A stretch of DNA of 41,658 nt from QHXQ01 sp036389375 (lineage in GTDB: Bacteria > Acidobacteriota > Blastocatellia > Pyrinomonadales > Pyrinomonadaceae), in assembly GCA_036389375.1 (NCBI GenBank), contig DASVQA010000125.1, forward strand, positions 1-41,658, written 5' to 3'. Shown here one piece after another: positions 1 to 7,649 of this stretch. The notes beneath the pieces were generated by a model, which worked only from the letters and a program-made list of their open reading frames with translations, searched no databases and was not told the origin of the DNA. How positions within the stretch are numbered: the first letter of the stretch is position 1; every line of letters starts with the position of its first letter. Position numbers and translations under genes: made by a program.

Positions 1-305
1 GCCAGCCAGGGCAGCAAGCTGTAGTAATTGAAGAAGCACACGTGGACGAGCGTGATCGAATACTGCTTGATGATCCGCCCCAGCATGCGATAGTAGCCAT
101 ACCCGCCATGCAGATAGTTGGCGACCTCTATTTCCGCCCCGCCCGCACGCAGCCGCGCTTCAAACTCCGCCGGCAACTTGGCGGCATAGACCAAGACCGG
201 GCGAATCCCCTGCGCTTTGAGCGCGCGACAGAGCCGCAGGTGAATCTCCTCCTGACTCGTCCACGCGCGCGGCGCGGAATCGAGCAACAGGGCGATGCCC
301 GGCAT
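1..305 (-). CDS. Glycosyltransferase family 4 protein, N-terminal part (gene runs off the left edge)
   Basis: This open minus-strand frame has ATG at 305-303, preceded in frame by a TAG at 362-360. It continues to the window edge without a stop, so about 100 N-terminal residues are visible. The visible part starts MPGIALLLDSAP, has an amphipathic helix rich in Leu and Arg, and has beta strands such as RPVLVYAA and TLVHVCFF. This is the alternating pattern of the N-terminal Rossmann half of a GT-B glycosyltransferase. The catalytic C-terminal half lies outside the window. It follows another GT4 gene after about 60 bases, in the same direction, so it is probably co-transcribed. No good Shine-Dalgarno precedes the ATG, and a TTG at 356 is an alternative start. 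The GT4 assignment is inference from half a domain plus context. Confidence 0.6.
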   Translation of the reverse strand, partial: MPGIALLLDSAPRAWTSQEEIHLRLCRALKAQGIRPVLVYAAKLPAEFEARLRAGGAEIEVANYLHGGYGYYRMLGRIIKQYSITLVHVCFFNYYSLLPWL

Positions 306-363
306 CTGCTTGGCTAGTTTGTTCCCGTTGTGGTTCGCACCCGCTTGTATGGTCAATGGCTAT

Positions 364-1497
364 TTAAACCCCGTAGACTTTGATTAGCTGCGTCACGTTC
401 TGTTGCAGATTAAATTTGGTGTGCGCGGTCAGACAGCCGGCCCGCCCCATTTGCGCACGGAGCGCAGGGTCTGCAAGCAACGTGATAATTTTCTCGGCTA
501 TAGCGTTGGTGTCGCCGCGCGCGACCAGAAAGCCGGATACGCCATCGTCAATCAATTCAGGGATGCCGCCGACGCGTGTCGCCACGACCGGTTTACTATA
601 GGTCATTGCTTCCGCGATCATCCACCCGAACACCTCTTCCCAACGCGAAACCTGACAGACGATGTCCGCCACATCGTACACGCCCGCGCCGAACGGGTCT
701 TGCACCAGCCCCGTCCAGGTGACGTGATCGCCTATGCCCATCTCCGTCGCCTGTTGCATGTATTGTGCGCGGTTAGCGCCTTCGCCCACCAGCACAAACT
801 GCACCTGCCTGTTTTGCGCAAGCACCAGTTGCGCCGCGGCCAAGAGGTCAGCGATGCCCTTCTCCGGAATAATCCAACTCACCTGCAACACAACCGCGCG
901 CTCATCCGGGATCGCATACTTGCGCCGAAACGCGAGCGCGCGCTGCGGATCGGCCGCCACGCGCGCAAGGTCAACGCCGTTATAGACGAGTTCGTAGCGT
1001 TCACGCGGCAGCAGGTCTAGCCGGGTCAGACATTGATAACCGTAGTTGCTGACGGAGACCACTTTGGTTAACGGGCGGTTGATGGCGCGCGCGAGCGTCC
1101 GTTTCCAGACGGGCGCGCGCCGGGCGACGTAACCGGCCGGGCGCGAAGAGTGATCGGTAAAGAACACGCGTTCAACCGAGAGGCAGCGGGCCAACCAGGG
1201 GTAGAGACTGAGGAAGCCCGTGTAATGTAGGTGCAGAATCGCGGGGCGGTGCGTGCGCAGAATGCGCGCGAGATTTTTGAGCGCGGGCCAGTTCGGGTCG
1301 GTCGCGTTCGGCAGCACTTCGAGGGCGACGTTCGGCAGCGTCAGAAAGTCGCGCACTTCGGCCGGCGGCTCGCTGAGGAAGCAGAGCACGCTCTGCCAGC
1401 CGCGTGCGCCAAGCTGTGCGGATAGTTCGCGCGCAAAGGTTTCTGTCCCGCCGATGCGAAACGGTTTGACCCCAAAGACTGAGACTGCTGCCGGCAT
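364..1497 (-). CDS. Glycosyltransferase family 4 (GT-B fold)
   Basis: The product is a 377-residue cytoplasmic retaining glycosyltransferase that would add one sugar from a nucleotide donor to the lipid-linked EPS repeat unit. The N-terminal domain opens with a hydrophobic strand and the acceptor-side glycine motif IGGTETFAREL near residue 16. The donor domain begins with SWIIPEKGIADLLAA near residue 206. The GT4 E-x7-E pair is visible at E288 and E296, followed by KPVVATRVGGIPELI. Length and motif order are normal for GT4. It lies between a PhyH-type dioxygenase and a second, truncated GT4. About 100 bases of spacer precede it, and no strong ribosome binding site is visible before the ATG. 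Donor and linkage cannot be read from sequence. Confidence 0.88.
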   Translation of the reverse strand: MPAAVSVFGVKPFRIGGTETFARELSAQLGARGWQSVLCFLSEPPAEVRDFLTLPNVALEVLPNATDPNWPALKNLARILRTHRPAILHLHYTGFLSLYPWLARCLSVERVFFTDHSSRPAGYVARRAPVWKRTLARAINRPLTKVVSVSNYGYQCLTRLDLLPRERYELVYNGVDLARVAADPQRALAFRRKYAIPDERAVVLQVSWIIPEKGIADLLAAAQLVLAQNRQVQFVLVGEGANRAQYMQQATEMGIGDHVTWTGLVQDPFGAGVYDVADIVCQVSRWEEVFGWMIAEAMTYSKPVVATRVGGIPELIDDGVSGFLVARGDTNAIAEKIITLLADPALRAQMGRAGCLTAHTKFNLQQNVTQLIKVYGV

Positions 1498-1600
1498 GAG
1501 AAGTTTGCGTCGCCTGCTACAAGCGGGCGCGGGCGGGCGCTCGTTTACGCGCGCGCGCCCCGCTTGGTTGAGTTTACATGCTTGGTGAACAGGTTGGCGG

Positions 1601-2578
1601 TCATCCGCGTTTGAGGATGCGATTTAATCGGCCCTTGACGCGCTCTTGAAATTTGGCGATGTGGAGCTTGATGTTCAGGGCGACGCTGAACGTGTGATAG
1701 AGCGCCGACGGCTTGGCTGTGCGGTCGAACGTGGGCAGGTAGTTCGTCTTGTTACCAAACCCGAGGATGCGCTGGTCTTCCGCTGACAGGTCGCTGAGGA
1801 AGGCCGCGTTCAGGAGCAGCGGGTGATAGCGATAATAATCAACATCCTCTTTTTGCAGCCGCACATCCGGATCGTGATAGTTGTAAAAGACGGCTTCGCG
1901 CGGCTCAAGCATGGGCACGCCCTGCCGGTGTATGCCGGAAGTGTCGAAGAGAAAGGCCGTGCCGGCGGGGCCCATCAGTTCGACGATCTGTGCGGTCTGC
2001 GCCGCGCTCAATTCGACGGCGCGCACCGGGCGCGGATGCTGCTTTCGGTGGCTGCCCTTGATGTAGTTGAATGCGCCGCTCCGCACGTCCGTCAGATAGA
2101 CGCCGAGTTTCACCTCTCTGGGAATCTCCGTGATGGTCGTCTGATCGTACCAGGCATCGCCATGCCAGCCGTGAAAATCTCGCTTCGTCGGGATGGACTG
2201 CCAACCTTTCGCTTCGACCAGTTCAAACTTAGTGCCCAGATACCGCGTCAGAATTTCCTTAACGAGCGGATGCAGGGCGGCATCAACGAAGCCTTGATCA
2301 AGCGTTAAGACATCTTCGATCATGTGGCGATAAGGTTCGGTCTTCTGGTAGCCCTCGAAGTTGTTCCAGCGCAAGCGGCGCAGACGCACCGCGAACGCGC
2401 GCTGCATGCCGCCGAGTTGCTCGCGGTTGAGCAGGTTGGGCAGCAGCACGATCCCGTGCCGGTCAAGCTCGGCCGCGAGTTGGGCCGCGCCCGCCTCAGC
2501 CGACTCTTGCAGACCGATCTCGCGTAGCTCGCCTAAGAACATTTCCTGCGTGGAGAGATCGCCGTTCCGTTCAATCAC
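1601..2578 (-). CDS. Phytanoyl-CoA dioxygenase (PhyH) family Fe(II)/2-oxoglutarate oxygenase
   Basis: The 325-residue product resembles PhyH-type non-haem iron dioxygenases, which hydroxylate small molecules or lipids using 2-oxoglutarate and oxygen. The iron-binding H-x-D appears as WHGDAW near residue 139. The distal histidine with a following 2OG-binding arginine region is FDTSGIHRQ near residue 213. A jelly-roll strand pattern lies between them. Start choice: GTG at 2578, preceded by a near-perfect Shine-Dalgarno (GGAGGTG, + strand 2584-2590) with five-base spacing. It sits between a deacetylase-like gene and a GT4 inside the glycan locus. This suggests it tailors a sugar, a lipid or another acceptor linked to the polysaccharide, but the substrate is unknown. 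No signal peptide or membrane segment is visible. Confidence 0.82.
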   Translation of the reverse strand: MIERNGDLSTQEMFLGELREIGLQESAEAGAAQLAAELDRHGIVLLPNLLNREQLGGMQRAFAVRLRRLRWNNFEGYQKTEPYRHMIEDVLTLDQGFVDAALHPLVKEILTRYLGTKFELVEAKGWQSIPTKRDFHGWHGDAWYDQTTITEIPREVKLGVYLTDVRSGAFNYIKGSHRKQHPRPVRAVELSAAQTAQIVELMGPAGTAFLFDTSGIHRQGVPMLEPREAVFYNYHDPDVRLQKEDVDYYRYHPLLLNAAFLSDLSAEDQRILGFGNKTNYLPTFDRTAKPSALYHTFSVALNIKLHIAKFQERVKGRLNRILKRG

Positions 2579-2634
2579 GTGAACACCTCCGTACCGTGCG
2601 CGGGCGCTTGGCGAGGACTTGCAAACGCCTGCGC

Positions 2635-3804
2635 TCAGGCCGTTACCAATTGCTCTCGGTGCGTCCCGCTCGGTTCGGTTGCAGGCTGCATGATCTGGCG
2701 GAGCCGGTAATCACGATAAAGTCCCGGCGCGCCGGCTTGCCCGTCAACGGCCGCCAGCGCCATGTTGTACGCCTCGCGCGCGGTGGCAAAGTGCAGCTTG
2801 AACTGCCCTGTGCGCTCCGCGTGCTCCATCGCCTCGCCCATGAACCGACGCAACGGTTCGCCCAGCATCTCCCCCTGATCCCATTCAAAGAAGCCGTGAC
2901 AGTAAAGTTTAATAAACACCCAATCGGGTCGGCCCGCGATGCCGATGTGTGCCTTGCGCCAACGCGCGAGCCGGCCCATGCTCAAAGGATAATTCGCGGC
3001 GAGCGCCCCGTCGTCAATGCGCGGCACGGGCAAGCCGTGTTTGCGCCGCGTCCAATCGAAGACTAACGGCCCCGTAAAGATGACCGGCGTTGTCGGCTTA
3101 TCGCCAACTTTCAGGTTCGCGCCGGAGCGGTGCGGGCGCGCTTCCGTCAACGGTCGCCCGCACTGATAGATGGCGTTGATGCGCGGCACTTGCGACTGGT
3201 CGGGCGCAGAGGGCAGCGTAAAGTCCGCGTAGCAACCCGTCTCGGCGAGAATCTGCATCTCCTCGTCAACGCCGCAGTAACGCCCGCCCGCCGAGTTGGC
3301 GAGCGCCCAGTTGCCATGCACGAACGCATACATCGGCGTGGGGCTGCCGGCCTGTCGCGCCAGACACTTGTGCTCCTCGGCCAGCACATCGCGGAAATCG
3401 GCCAGCATGCGCCGCGTGTTCTCGGCCGTATCGGGTTGCTCGACGCCGTGATGCAGATGTATCTCCACCTCGCCCAAGCCTTCGGACTGCAAGCCAGCGA
3501 GCATGTCGAGCAGCGGGCGCTCGTATTGTTCGGCGGGGAAAAAGTTTGTGTGCCGGAAGGGCGTGCCGTCGTGATCGCGCACGGCCTCGCCGGTGGCGCG
3601 GGCCAGTTGACACCAACGCTCAAGCCGCGCGAGCGCCTCTGGCCCCAAGCCCGGCTCGAAATGATTGGCCACGATAAAGATCAAATGTGTAACGGGCGGC
3701 TGCGCGCCGACTCGCCGACTCAACTCCTGCGCACGCCAGAACGGGTAACGCACAAGCCAAGGCAGCGACCAGCGCAGCTTATCGAAAATGGCTGTTGGGT
3801 ACAT
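2635..3804 (-). CDS. Uncharacterised protein, possibly polysaccharide-deacetylase-like (beta/alpha barrel)
   Basis: The 389-residue product has no signal peptide and no obvious membrane segment. Near residue 42 it has the strand THLIFIVANHFEPG. Near residue 115 it has VEIHLHHGVEQP, whose closely spaced histidines look like a metal site. Further segments YAFVHGNWALAN and IKLYCHGFFEWD each carry a His-Gly pair at strand ends. This recalls the NodB/polysaccharide deacetylase barrel, where His and Asp residues at strand ends hold zinc, but the canonical NodB motif T-F-D-D is not visible. I therefore do not assign a reaction. It sits between a beta-helix lipoprotein-like gene and the PhyH oxygenase, 50 to 60 bases from each, so it is probably part of the same operon. 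Confidence 0.7.
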   Translation of the reverse strand: MYPTAIFDKLRWSLPWLVRYPFWRAQELSRRVGAQPPVTHLIFIVANHFEPGLGPEALARLERWCQLARATGEAVRDHDGTPFRHTNFFPAEQYERPLLDMLAGLQSEGLGEVEIHLHHGVEQPDTAENTRRMLADFRDVLAEEHKCLARQAGSPTPMYAFVHGNWALANSAGGRYCGVDEEMQILAETGCYADFTLPSAPDQSQVPRINAIYQCGRPLTEARPHRSGANLKVGDKPTTPVIFTGPLVFDWTRRKHGLPVPRIDDGALAANYPLSMGRLARWRKAHIGIAGRPDWVFIKLYCHGFFEWDQGEMLGEPLRRFMGEAMEHAERTGQFKLHFATAREAYNMALAAVDGQAGAPGLYRDYRLRQIMQPATEPSGTHREQLVTA

Positions 3805-3854
3805 AGCGCAATCTACATCTTACAACCGGCGCGTTAAGACTTTCGCTTTAGCTC

Positions 3855-5510
3855 TCACTCTACGCTCGCGGCGGCAGCAGCAGCGGCGGTGAGCGCGCCC
3901 GCTGCATCGAGCGCATCATAATCCACGCCGGGGTCTTTGCCATCCGTCGCGCGGGCGCGATAACGGCTCTCCGGCGTGAGCTGCCAGTAACCGTGCGCGT
4001 AGTCCAGAAATTTAAGGTCGGCGTATGTGCGCGCGAAAAAGTTGCCGGGCGGGATGTCGCGGTCTATCGTCTCGCCCTTGGCCGCCACGTCGGCGTTGTC
4101 CGCGATGACGTTGCCCTTGAAGGTCTGCCGGGAGATACATGCTTGTACGCCGCCCTCGCAGTAGAAGCCGTACAGATTGTGCTGAACGATGTTATTACGA
4201 AAAATAAAGTTTGTCGTCGGCGCGCCGTAGCTGGTGATGATGTTGCCTGTCTGCTGCACGGTGTTGTGCTCGACCGTCACCGCGTCGGCGCAGCAAAGCT
4301 TCACGAAGATGGCCGCATCACCGCCCGTCGTCGCCAAATCGATCAACAGGTTGTTGGCGATGCGTATGCGCCGGGCCTGTTGACTGGGGTGTTCGTTGTC
4401 GCGCCCTAAAATACTGAAGCCCGTGCCCGCGTGACGCACGATGTTATTGGTCACCTCGACATCTTCGATTGTGCTCCAAGGCGCTTTGCCATTCTGGTTG
4501 CGGACGGTGATGACGAACGGGCCGACCACCCCGCCGTTCTCGATCACGTTACCGTCAATCAGCACCTGCTTCGCGTTCTTAAGTTCGATGCTGGCTTTAA
4601 TCGAAGCACGACCGAACCACTCGGCCGGTTTATAAAGATAGTTCCGGCGAATCTCGATGTGCGCGGGCACGAGCATGGGGATCGCGGGGTCAGCGCCGCC
4701 GAACATGATGTTCTGACACGCGCCTTCCACGTAGTTGTTGACGATGCGAAATGGGCCGGGGCCGTTCCAGCCGGCGATGGCCTGCGTCTCGTCGCCCGCG
4801 CCGGCAAAGCCTGAGATATACGAATTGACGATGGTCGTCTCCGCGCTGTTGAGCGCAAAGCCGCGCCGCGCCCGGTTCAAGCCGGTCAAGTGGACGTAGC
4901 AGCGATCAAAGACGAGGTGATGCGGCACTTGCGCGAGCGTAGTTTGATCGCTCGCGCCGAGTTCGATCAGGTTGTAGAGGTAATTGACGTGTGCGGCCGG
5001 GGCAAACTCGATGCCGATAAATTTGTAATGGTGCGCTTGCGGCGCAGTCCCAACCGCAACTTGATTATCGGGCGAGACGATCTTCGGCATCGCTGCCGCG
5101 TGTACTGCCGGTTGCACGCGCACGCCTTCGGGCGGAAGATCGGCGAGGTTAGCCGCCCGGATCGTGATGTAGTCGGCGTCGCCGCCCGTGCCCACACCCT
5201 TAAACGGCAGCAGCAGGGGGCCGCGATAGGTTGCGCCCGCTTCCAGAATAATCGTGTCGCCGAAGCGCGCGGCGTTGACGGCCGCCTGCAAATCACCACC
5301 GGCGCGCACGGTCGTCGCGTTCGACGCGACCGGCACGCGGCGCGGGCGCGCTTGTGTCGGCGTGTCACGCCGCACCTGCGCACAGGCGACGATCAGACAA
5401 ATAAGCAGCAAGCCGCCGGCCAAGACGGCCGGGATGAGTTTGAATCTCTTTTGGTTGATCGTTTTTCTCACGTGCTGCGTCTTGCGCGCCGGCTTACGCG
5501 TGCTTATCAA
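3855..5510 (-). CDS. Exported right-handed parallel beta-helix protein (pectate-lyase / AlgG-like fold)
   Basis: The product is up to 551 residues long. A basic N-terminus is followed by a hydrophobic segment of about 20 residues that ends LICLIVACAQ, compatible with a signal anchor or a lipobox with the acceptor Cys near residue 43. After residue 70 there are many short strand-turn units rich in Asn and Val (NNIV, NNYVEG, GNVIENGG, NNLLIDL, NNIVQHN). This is typical of a parallel beta-helix with Asn ladders. Such folds bind or cleave acidic polysaccharides or epimerise their uronates. The upstream DUF218 gene ends TGA, and this frame begins with an overlapping TTG (TTGA). An internal GTG near residue 14 would give a more typical signal peptide and is a good alternative. 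Its position two genes from algD makes a uronate-polymer role attractive but unproven. Confidence 0.82.
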   Translation of the reverse strand: MISTRKPARKTQHVRKTINQKRFKLIPAVLAGGLLLICLIVACAQVRRDTPTQARPRRVPVASNATTVRAGGDLQAAVNAARFGDTIILEAGATYRGPLLLPFKGVGTGGDADYITIRAANLADLPPEGVRVQPAVHAAAMPKIVSPDNQVAVGTAPQAHHYKFIGIEFAPAAHVNYLYNLIELGASDQTTLAQVPHHLVFDRCYVHLTGLNRARRGFALNSAETTIVNSYISGFAGAGDETQAIAGWNGPGPFRIVNNYVEGACQNIMFGGADPAIPMLVPAHIEIRRNYLYKPAEWFGRASIKASIELKNAKQVLIDGNVIENGGVVGPFVITVRNQNGKAPWSTIEDVEVTNNIVRHAGTGFSILGRDNEHPSQQARRIRIANNLLIDLATTGGDAAIFVKLCCADAVTVEHNTVQQTGNIITSYGAPTTNFIFRNNIVQHNLYGFYCEGGVQACISRQTFKGNVIADNADVAAKGETIDRDIPPGNFFARTYADLKFLDYAHGYWQLTPESRYRARATDGKDPGVDYDALDAAGALTAAAAAAASVE

Positions 5511-6196
5511 TAAGCGATGCGATAGTAGATCATCTTCAAGTATTCAACCGCGACGAGCCGCCAGCCGTGCGCGTGCAACCACCACGAAGCGGGCGCGGGC
5601 GTCTGCTGACCCGGCGGCGGCGTGGCCAGCCCCAACGTAATCCCGCTGCCTGCAAACACGCGGTGGAGCGTCCACAGTGCGCGCCGCGAATGATAAGCGG
5701 AAGTGACGAACAGCATTGACCGCACGGATTGCGTCTGCGCCCACCCGCGCAGCACGACAGCCTCTTCATGCGTGCTTGTCACCAACTGCGGCAGCACCTC
5801 TATGCTGTCCGCCGGCACACCCGCGCGCCGCAACTCTTCCGCCGCGCGTTCAAAATAGAAGGGGTTGCGTTGCTCGGCGCTCGACCAGCCGCCCTGCTCG
5901 CCGTCGTTCGTCAAAATAATGCGGGGCGCGTGCCCCTGCCTGAACAGCGCGGCGGCCATCTGTGTGCGTTCGAGGTAAGTTGACGAGCCGCCAAGCACCA
6001 CGATCACATCGGCATGACCGAGTTCCGCATTGACGACCAGCGCACGCGCCGCAACCCACGCCACCAACGACCAGCTTAACAGCAACAACAGGCCCGTGCG
6101 CACGAATCGCCAAACGCGCCGCGCTACGGGCGCAGCCGCCACCTGCGTGCCCCTCGGCGCGCGGCACACATGCTGAGAGAATGGCCGGGCAAGCAT
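5507..6196 (-). CDS. DUF218 / YdcF-SanA family membrane protein
   Basis: The 229-residue product has one N-terminal transmembrane segment (FVRTGLLLLLSWSLVAWV) followed by the DUF218 core. The core shows ADVIVVLGGSS, then ERTQMAAALFRQG, then IILTNDGEQGG, then STHEEA and FVTSAYHSRRA. These blocks correspond to the conserved G-G and Y-H-x-x-R-A motifs of the YdcF/SanA family, implicated in cell-envelope and barrier functions. Start choice: the frame is open to a TTG at 6256 inside algD, but ATG 6196 carries an AGAGGAG Shine-Dalgarno just upstream and gives a normal family length. It follows algD by 13 bases and overlaps the beta-helix gene start, so it is translationally embedded in the operon. 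The biochemical activity of the family is not firmly known. Confidence 0.88.
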   Translation of the reverse strand: MLARPFSQHVCRAPRGTQVAAAPVARRVWRFVRTGLLLLLSWSLVAWVAARALVVNAELGHADVIVVLGGSSTYLERTQMAAALFRQGHAPRIILTNDGEQGGWSSAEQRNPFYFERAAEELRRAGVPADSIEVLPQLVTSTHEEAVVLRGWAQTQSVRSMLFVTSAYHSRRALWTLHRVFAGSGITLGLATPPPGQQTPAPASWWLHAHGWRLVAVEYLKMIYYRIAY

Positions 6197-6209
6197 CGCT
6201 CCTCTGAAG

Positions 6210-7520
6210 TTACCAACAGATGCCCTGATAAGCGTCGTCCGTTCTGCGCCCGCCAAACAGGCGCACCAGATCGATCACCTGCTGCCCCGTCTGTAATTGC
6301 GACTCAATCGCGCGAAACTCGTCCGCCTTGTTGCCGATGATCAGGACTTCGGCGTGCGCCAAGACCTCCGCGATGCTCCCGCGCATGAGTTGGGCGATGT
6401 GCGGAATCTCGCGCTCGATATACTCCTTGTTCGCGCCGAAGAGGCGTGCAAGCGACACGTCGCGGTCGTAGATGGCGAGTTGCAAACCCTTGCCGATGAG
6501 CGTCTCGATCAAGGCGACCATCGGCGATTCGCGCAGATCGTCTGTGCCGGCCTTGAAGCTGAAGCCGAGCACGCCGATGCGCTTGCGCCCGGTGGCGAGC
6601 ACCATCTCGACGCCGCGCTCGATCTGTAAACGATTGCTCGGCAGAATGGCCGAGAGGACGGGCGTCTCGACGTCAAGTTCCTTCGCCTTGTGATTGAGGG
6701 CGCGCAAGTCCTTCGGCAGACACGAACCGCCGAAGGCAAAGCCCGGCTTGAGGTAATAAGCAGAGAGATTGAGTTTCGTGTCCTGACAGAACACGTTCAT
6801 CACCTCATGACTGTCTATGCTCAAGCCCTTGCAGATTTTGCCGACCTCGTTGGCGAAGCTGACCTTGAGCGCGTGGAAACAGTTGCAGACGTACTTGACC
6901 ATCTCGGCCGTCTTCACCTCGGTGACAAAGAGCGGCGCGTCGATGCCGGCGTAGAGTTGGCGCACGCGCGCCGCCGTCTCTTCGTCCGCCCCGATGAGCG
7001 TGAACGGCGGTGCGTAGAAATCTTTGAGCGACGTGCCCTCGCGCAGAAATTCCGGGTTGATGCAGACGCCGAAATCGCGCCCCGCGCGTTTGCCCGACTG
7101 CGCTTCCAGCACCGGCACAACCACCGTCTCAATCGTGCCCGGCAGCATCGTGCTGCGAATGACGACGATGTGGCGCTCGGATTTCGTCTTGAGCGCCGCA
7201 CCGATCTCTTCGCAGACGCGGCCGACGTAAGTCAGATCGAGACTGCCGTTTGCGTTGCTCGGCGTGCCGACGCAGACGAGCGATAGCTCGGACGCGGCGA
7301 CGGCCTGCGCCGAATCGGTGGTGGCCCGTAAGCGCCCGGCGCTGACCATCTCGCCGATCAGATCGCCGATGCCCGCTTCGACAATCGGACTCTTGCCGTT
7401 GTTGATGATCTCCACCTTCGTCGCGTTCACATCGACGCCGACGACCTCGTGCCCCTCTCTGGCGAAACAGGCCGCCGAGACGCAGCCCACATAACCCAGC
7501 CCAAAGACGCTTAACTTCAT
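6210..7520 (-). CDS. algD: GDP-mannose 6-dehydrogenase (AlgD-type)
   Basis: The 436-residue enzyme oxidises GDP-mannose to GDP-mannuronate with two NAD+. It has the full UDPG/GDP-Man dehydrogenase architecture. The N-terminal Rossmann motif is FGLGYVGCVSA; then come GKSPIVEAG, CVGTPS, NPEFLREG, and the catalytic-cysteine loop GFAFGGSCLPKDLRAL near residue 270. The C-terminal part includes SFKAGTDDLRESP and ANKEYIEREIP, and the protein ends GICW. From memory, GKSPIVE, FKAGTDDLRESP, ANKEYIE and the GICW end match Pseudomonas AlgD rather than UDP-glucose dehydrogenase, so I favour GDP-mannose as substrate. The ATG is preceded by GAAGGAAA with suitable spacing. It is the only sugar-nucleotide 6-dehydrogenase in the window, so it defines an acidic uronate as a likely polymer component. 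Confidence 0.93.
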   Translation of the reverse strand: MKLSVFGLGYVGCVSAACFAREGHEVVGVDVNATKVEIINNGKSPIVEAGIGDLIGEMVSAGRLRATTDSAQAVAASELSLVCVGTPSNANGSLDLTYVGRVCEEIGAALKTKSERHIVVIRSTMLPGTIETVVVPVLEAQSGKRAGRDFGVCINPEFLREGTSLKDFYAPPFTLIGADEETAARVRQLYAGIDAPLFVTEVKTAEMVKYVCNCFHALKVSFANEVGKICKGLSIDSHEVMNVFCQDTKLNLSAYYLKPGFAFGGSCLPKDLRALNHKAKELDVETPVLSAILPSNRLQIERGVEMVLATGRKRIGVLGFSFKAGTDDLRESPMVALIETLIGKGLQLAIYDRDVSLARLFGANKEYIEREIPHIAQLMRGSIAEVLAHAEVLIIGNKADEFRAIESQLQTGQQVIDLVRLFGGRRTDDAYQGICW

Positions 7521-7649
7521 CTATAGTTTCCTTCAGCTTGACGTTTGCGGATAGCGTTCACCGCGCAAAACCGGCGACGCTCAGGCCCGGCCCTTGTGCG
7601 CCGTATCGTTGGCGAGATGTCCGGCTCGTGTGAGTGGCCGGGCGCTCGT

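Noticed and set aside
6197..6256. TTG-initiated extension of the DUF218 protein into algD
   Set aside because: The AGAGGAG ribosome binding site and ATG at 6196 are better, and the extension overlaps the conserved C-terminus of algD.
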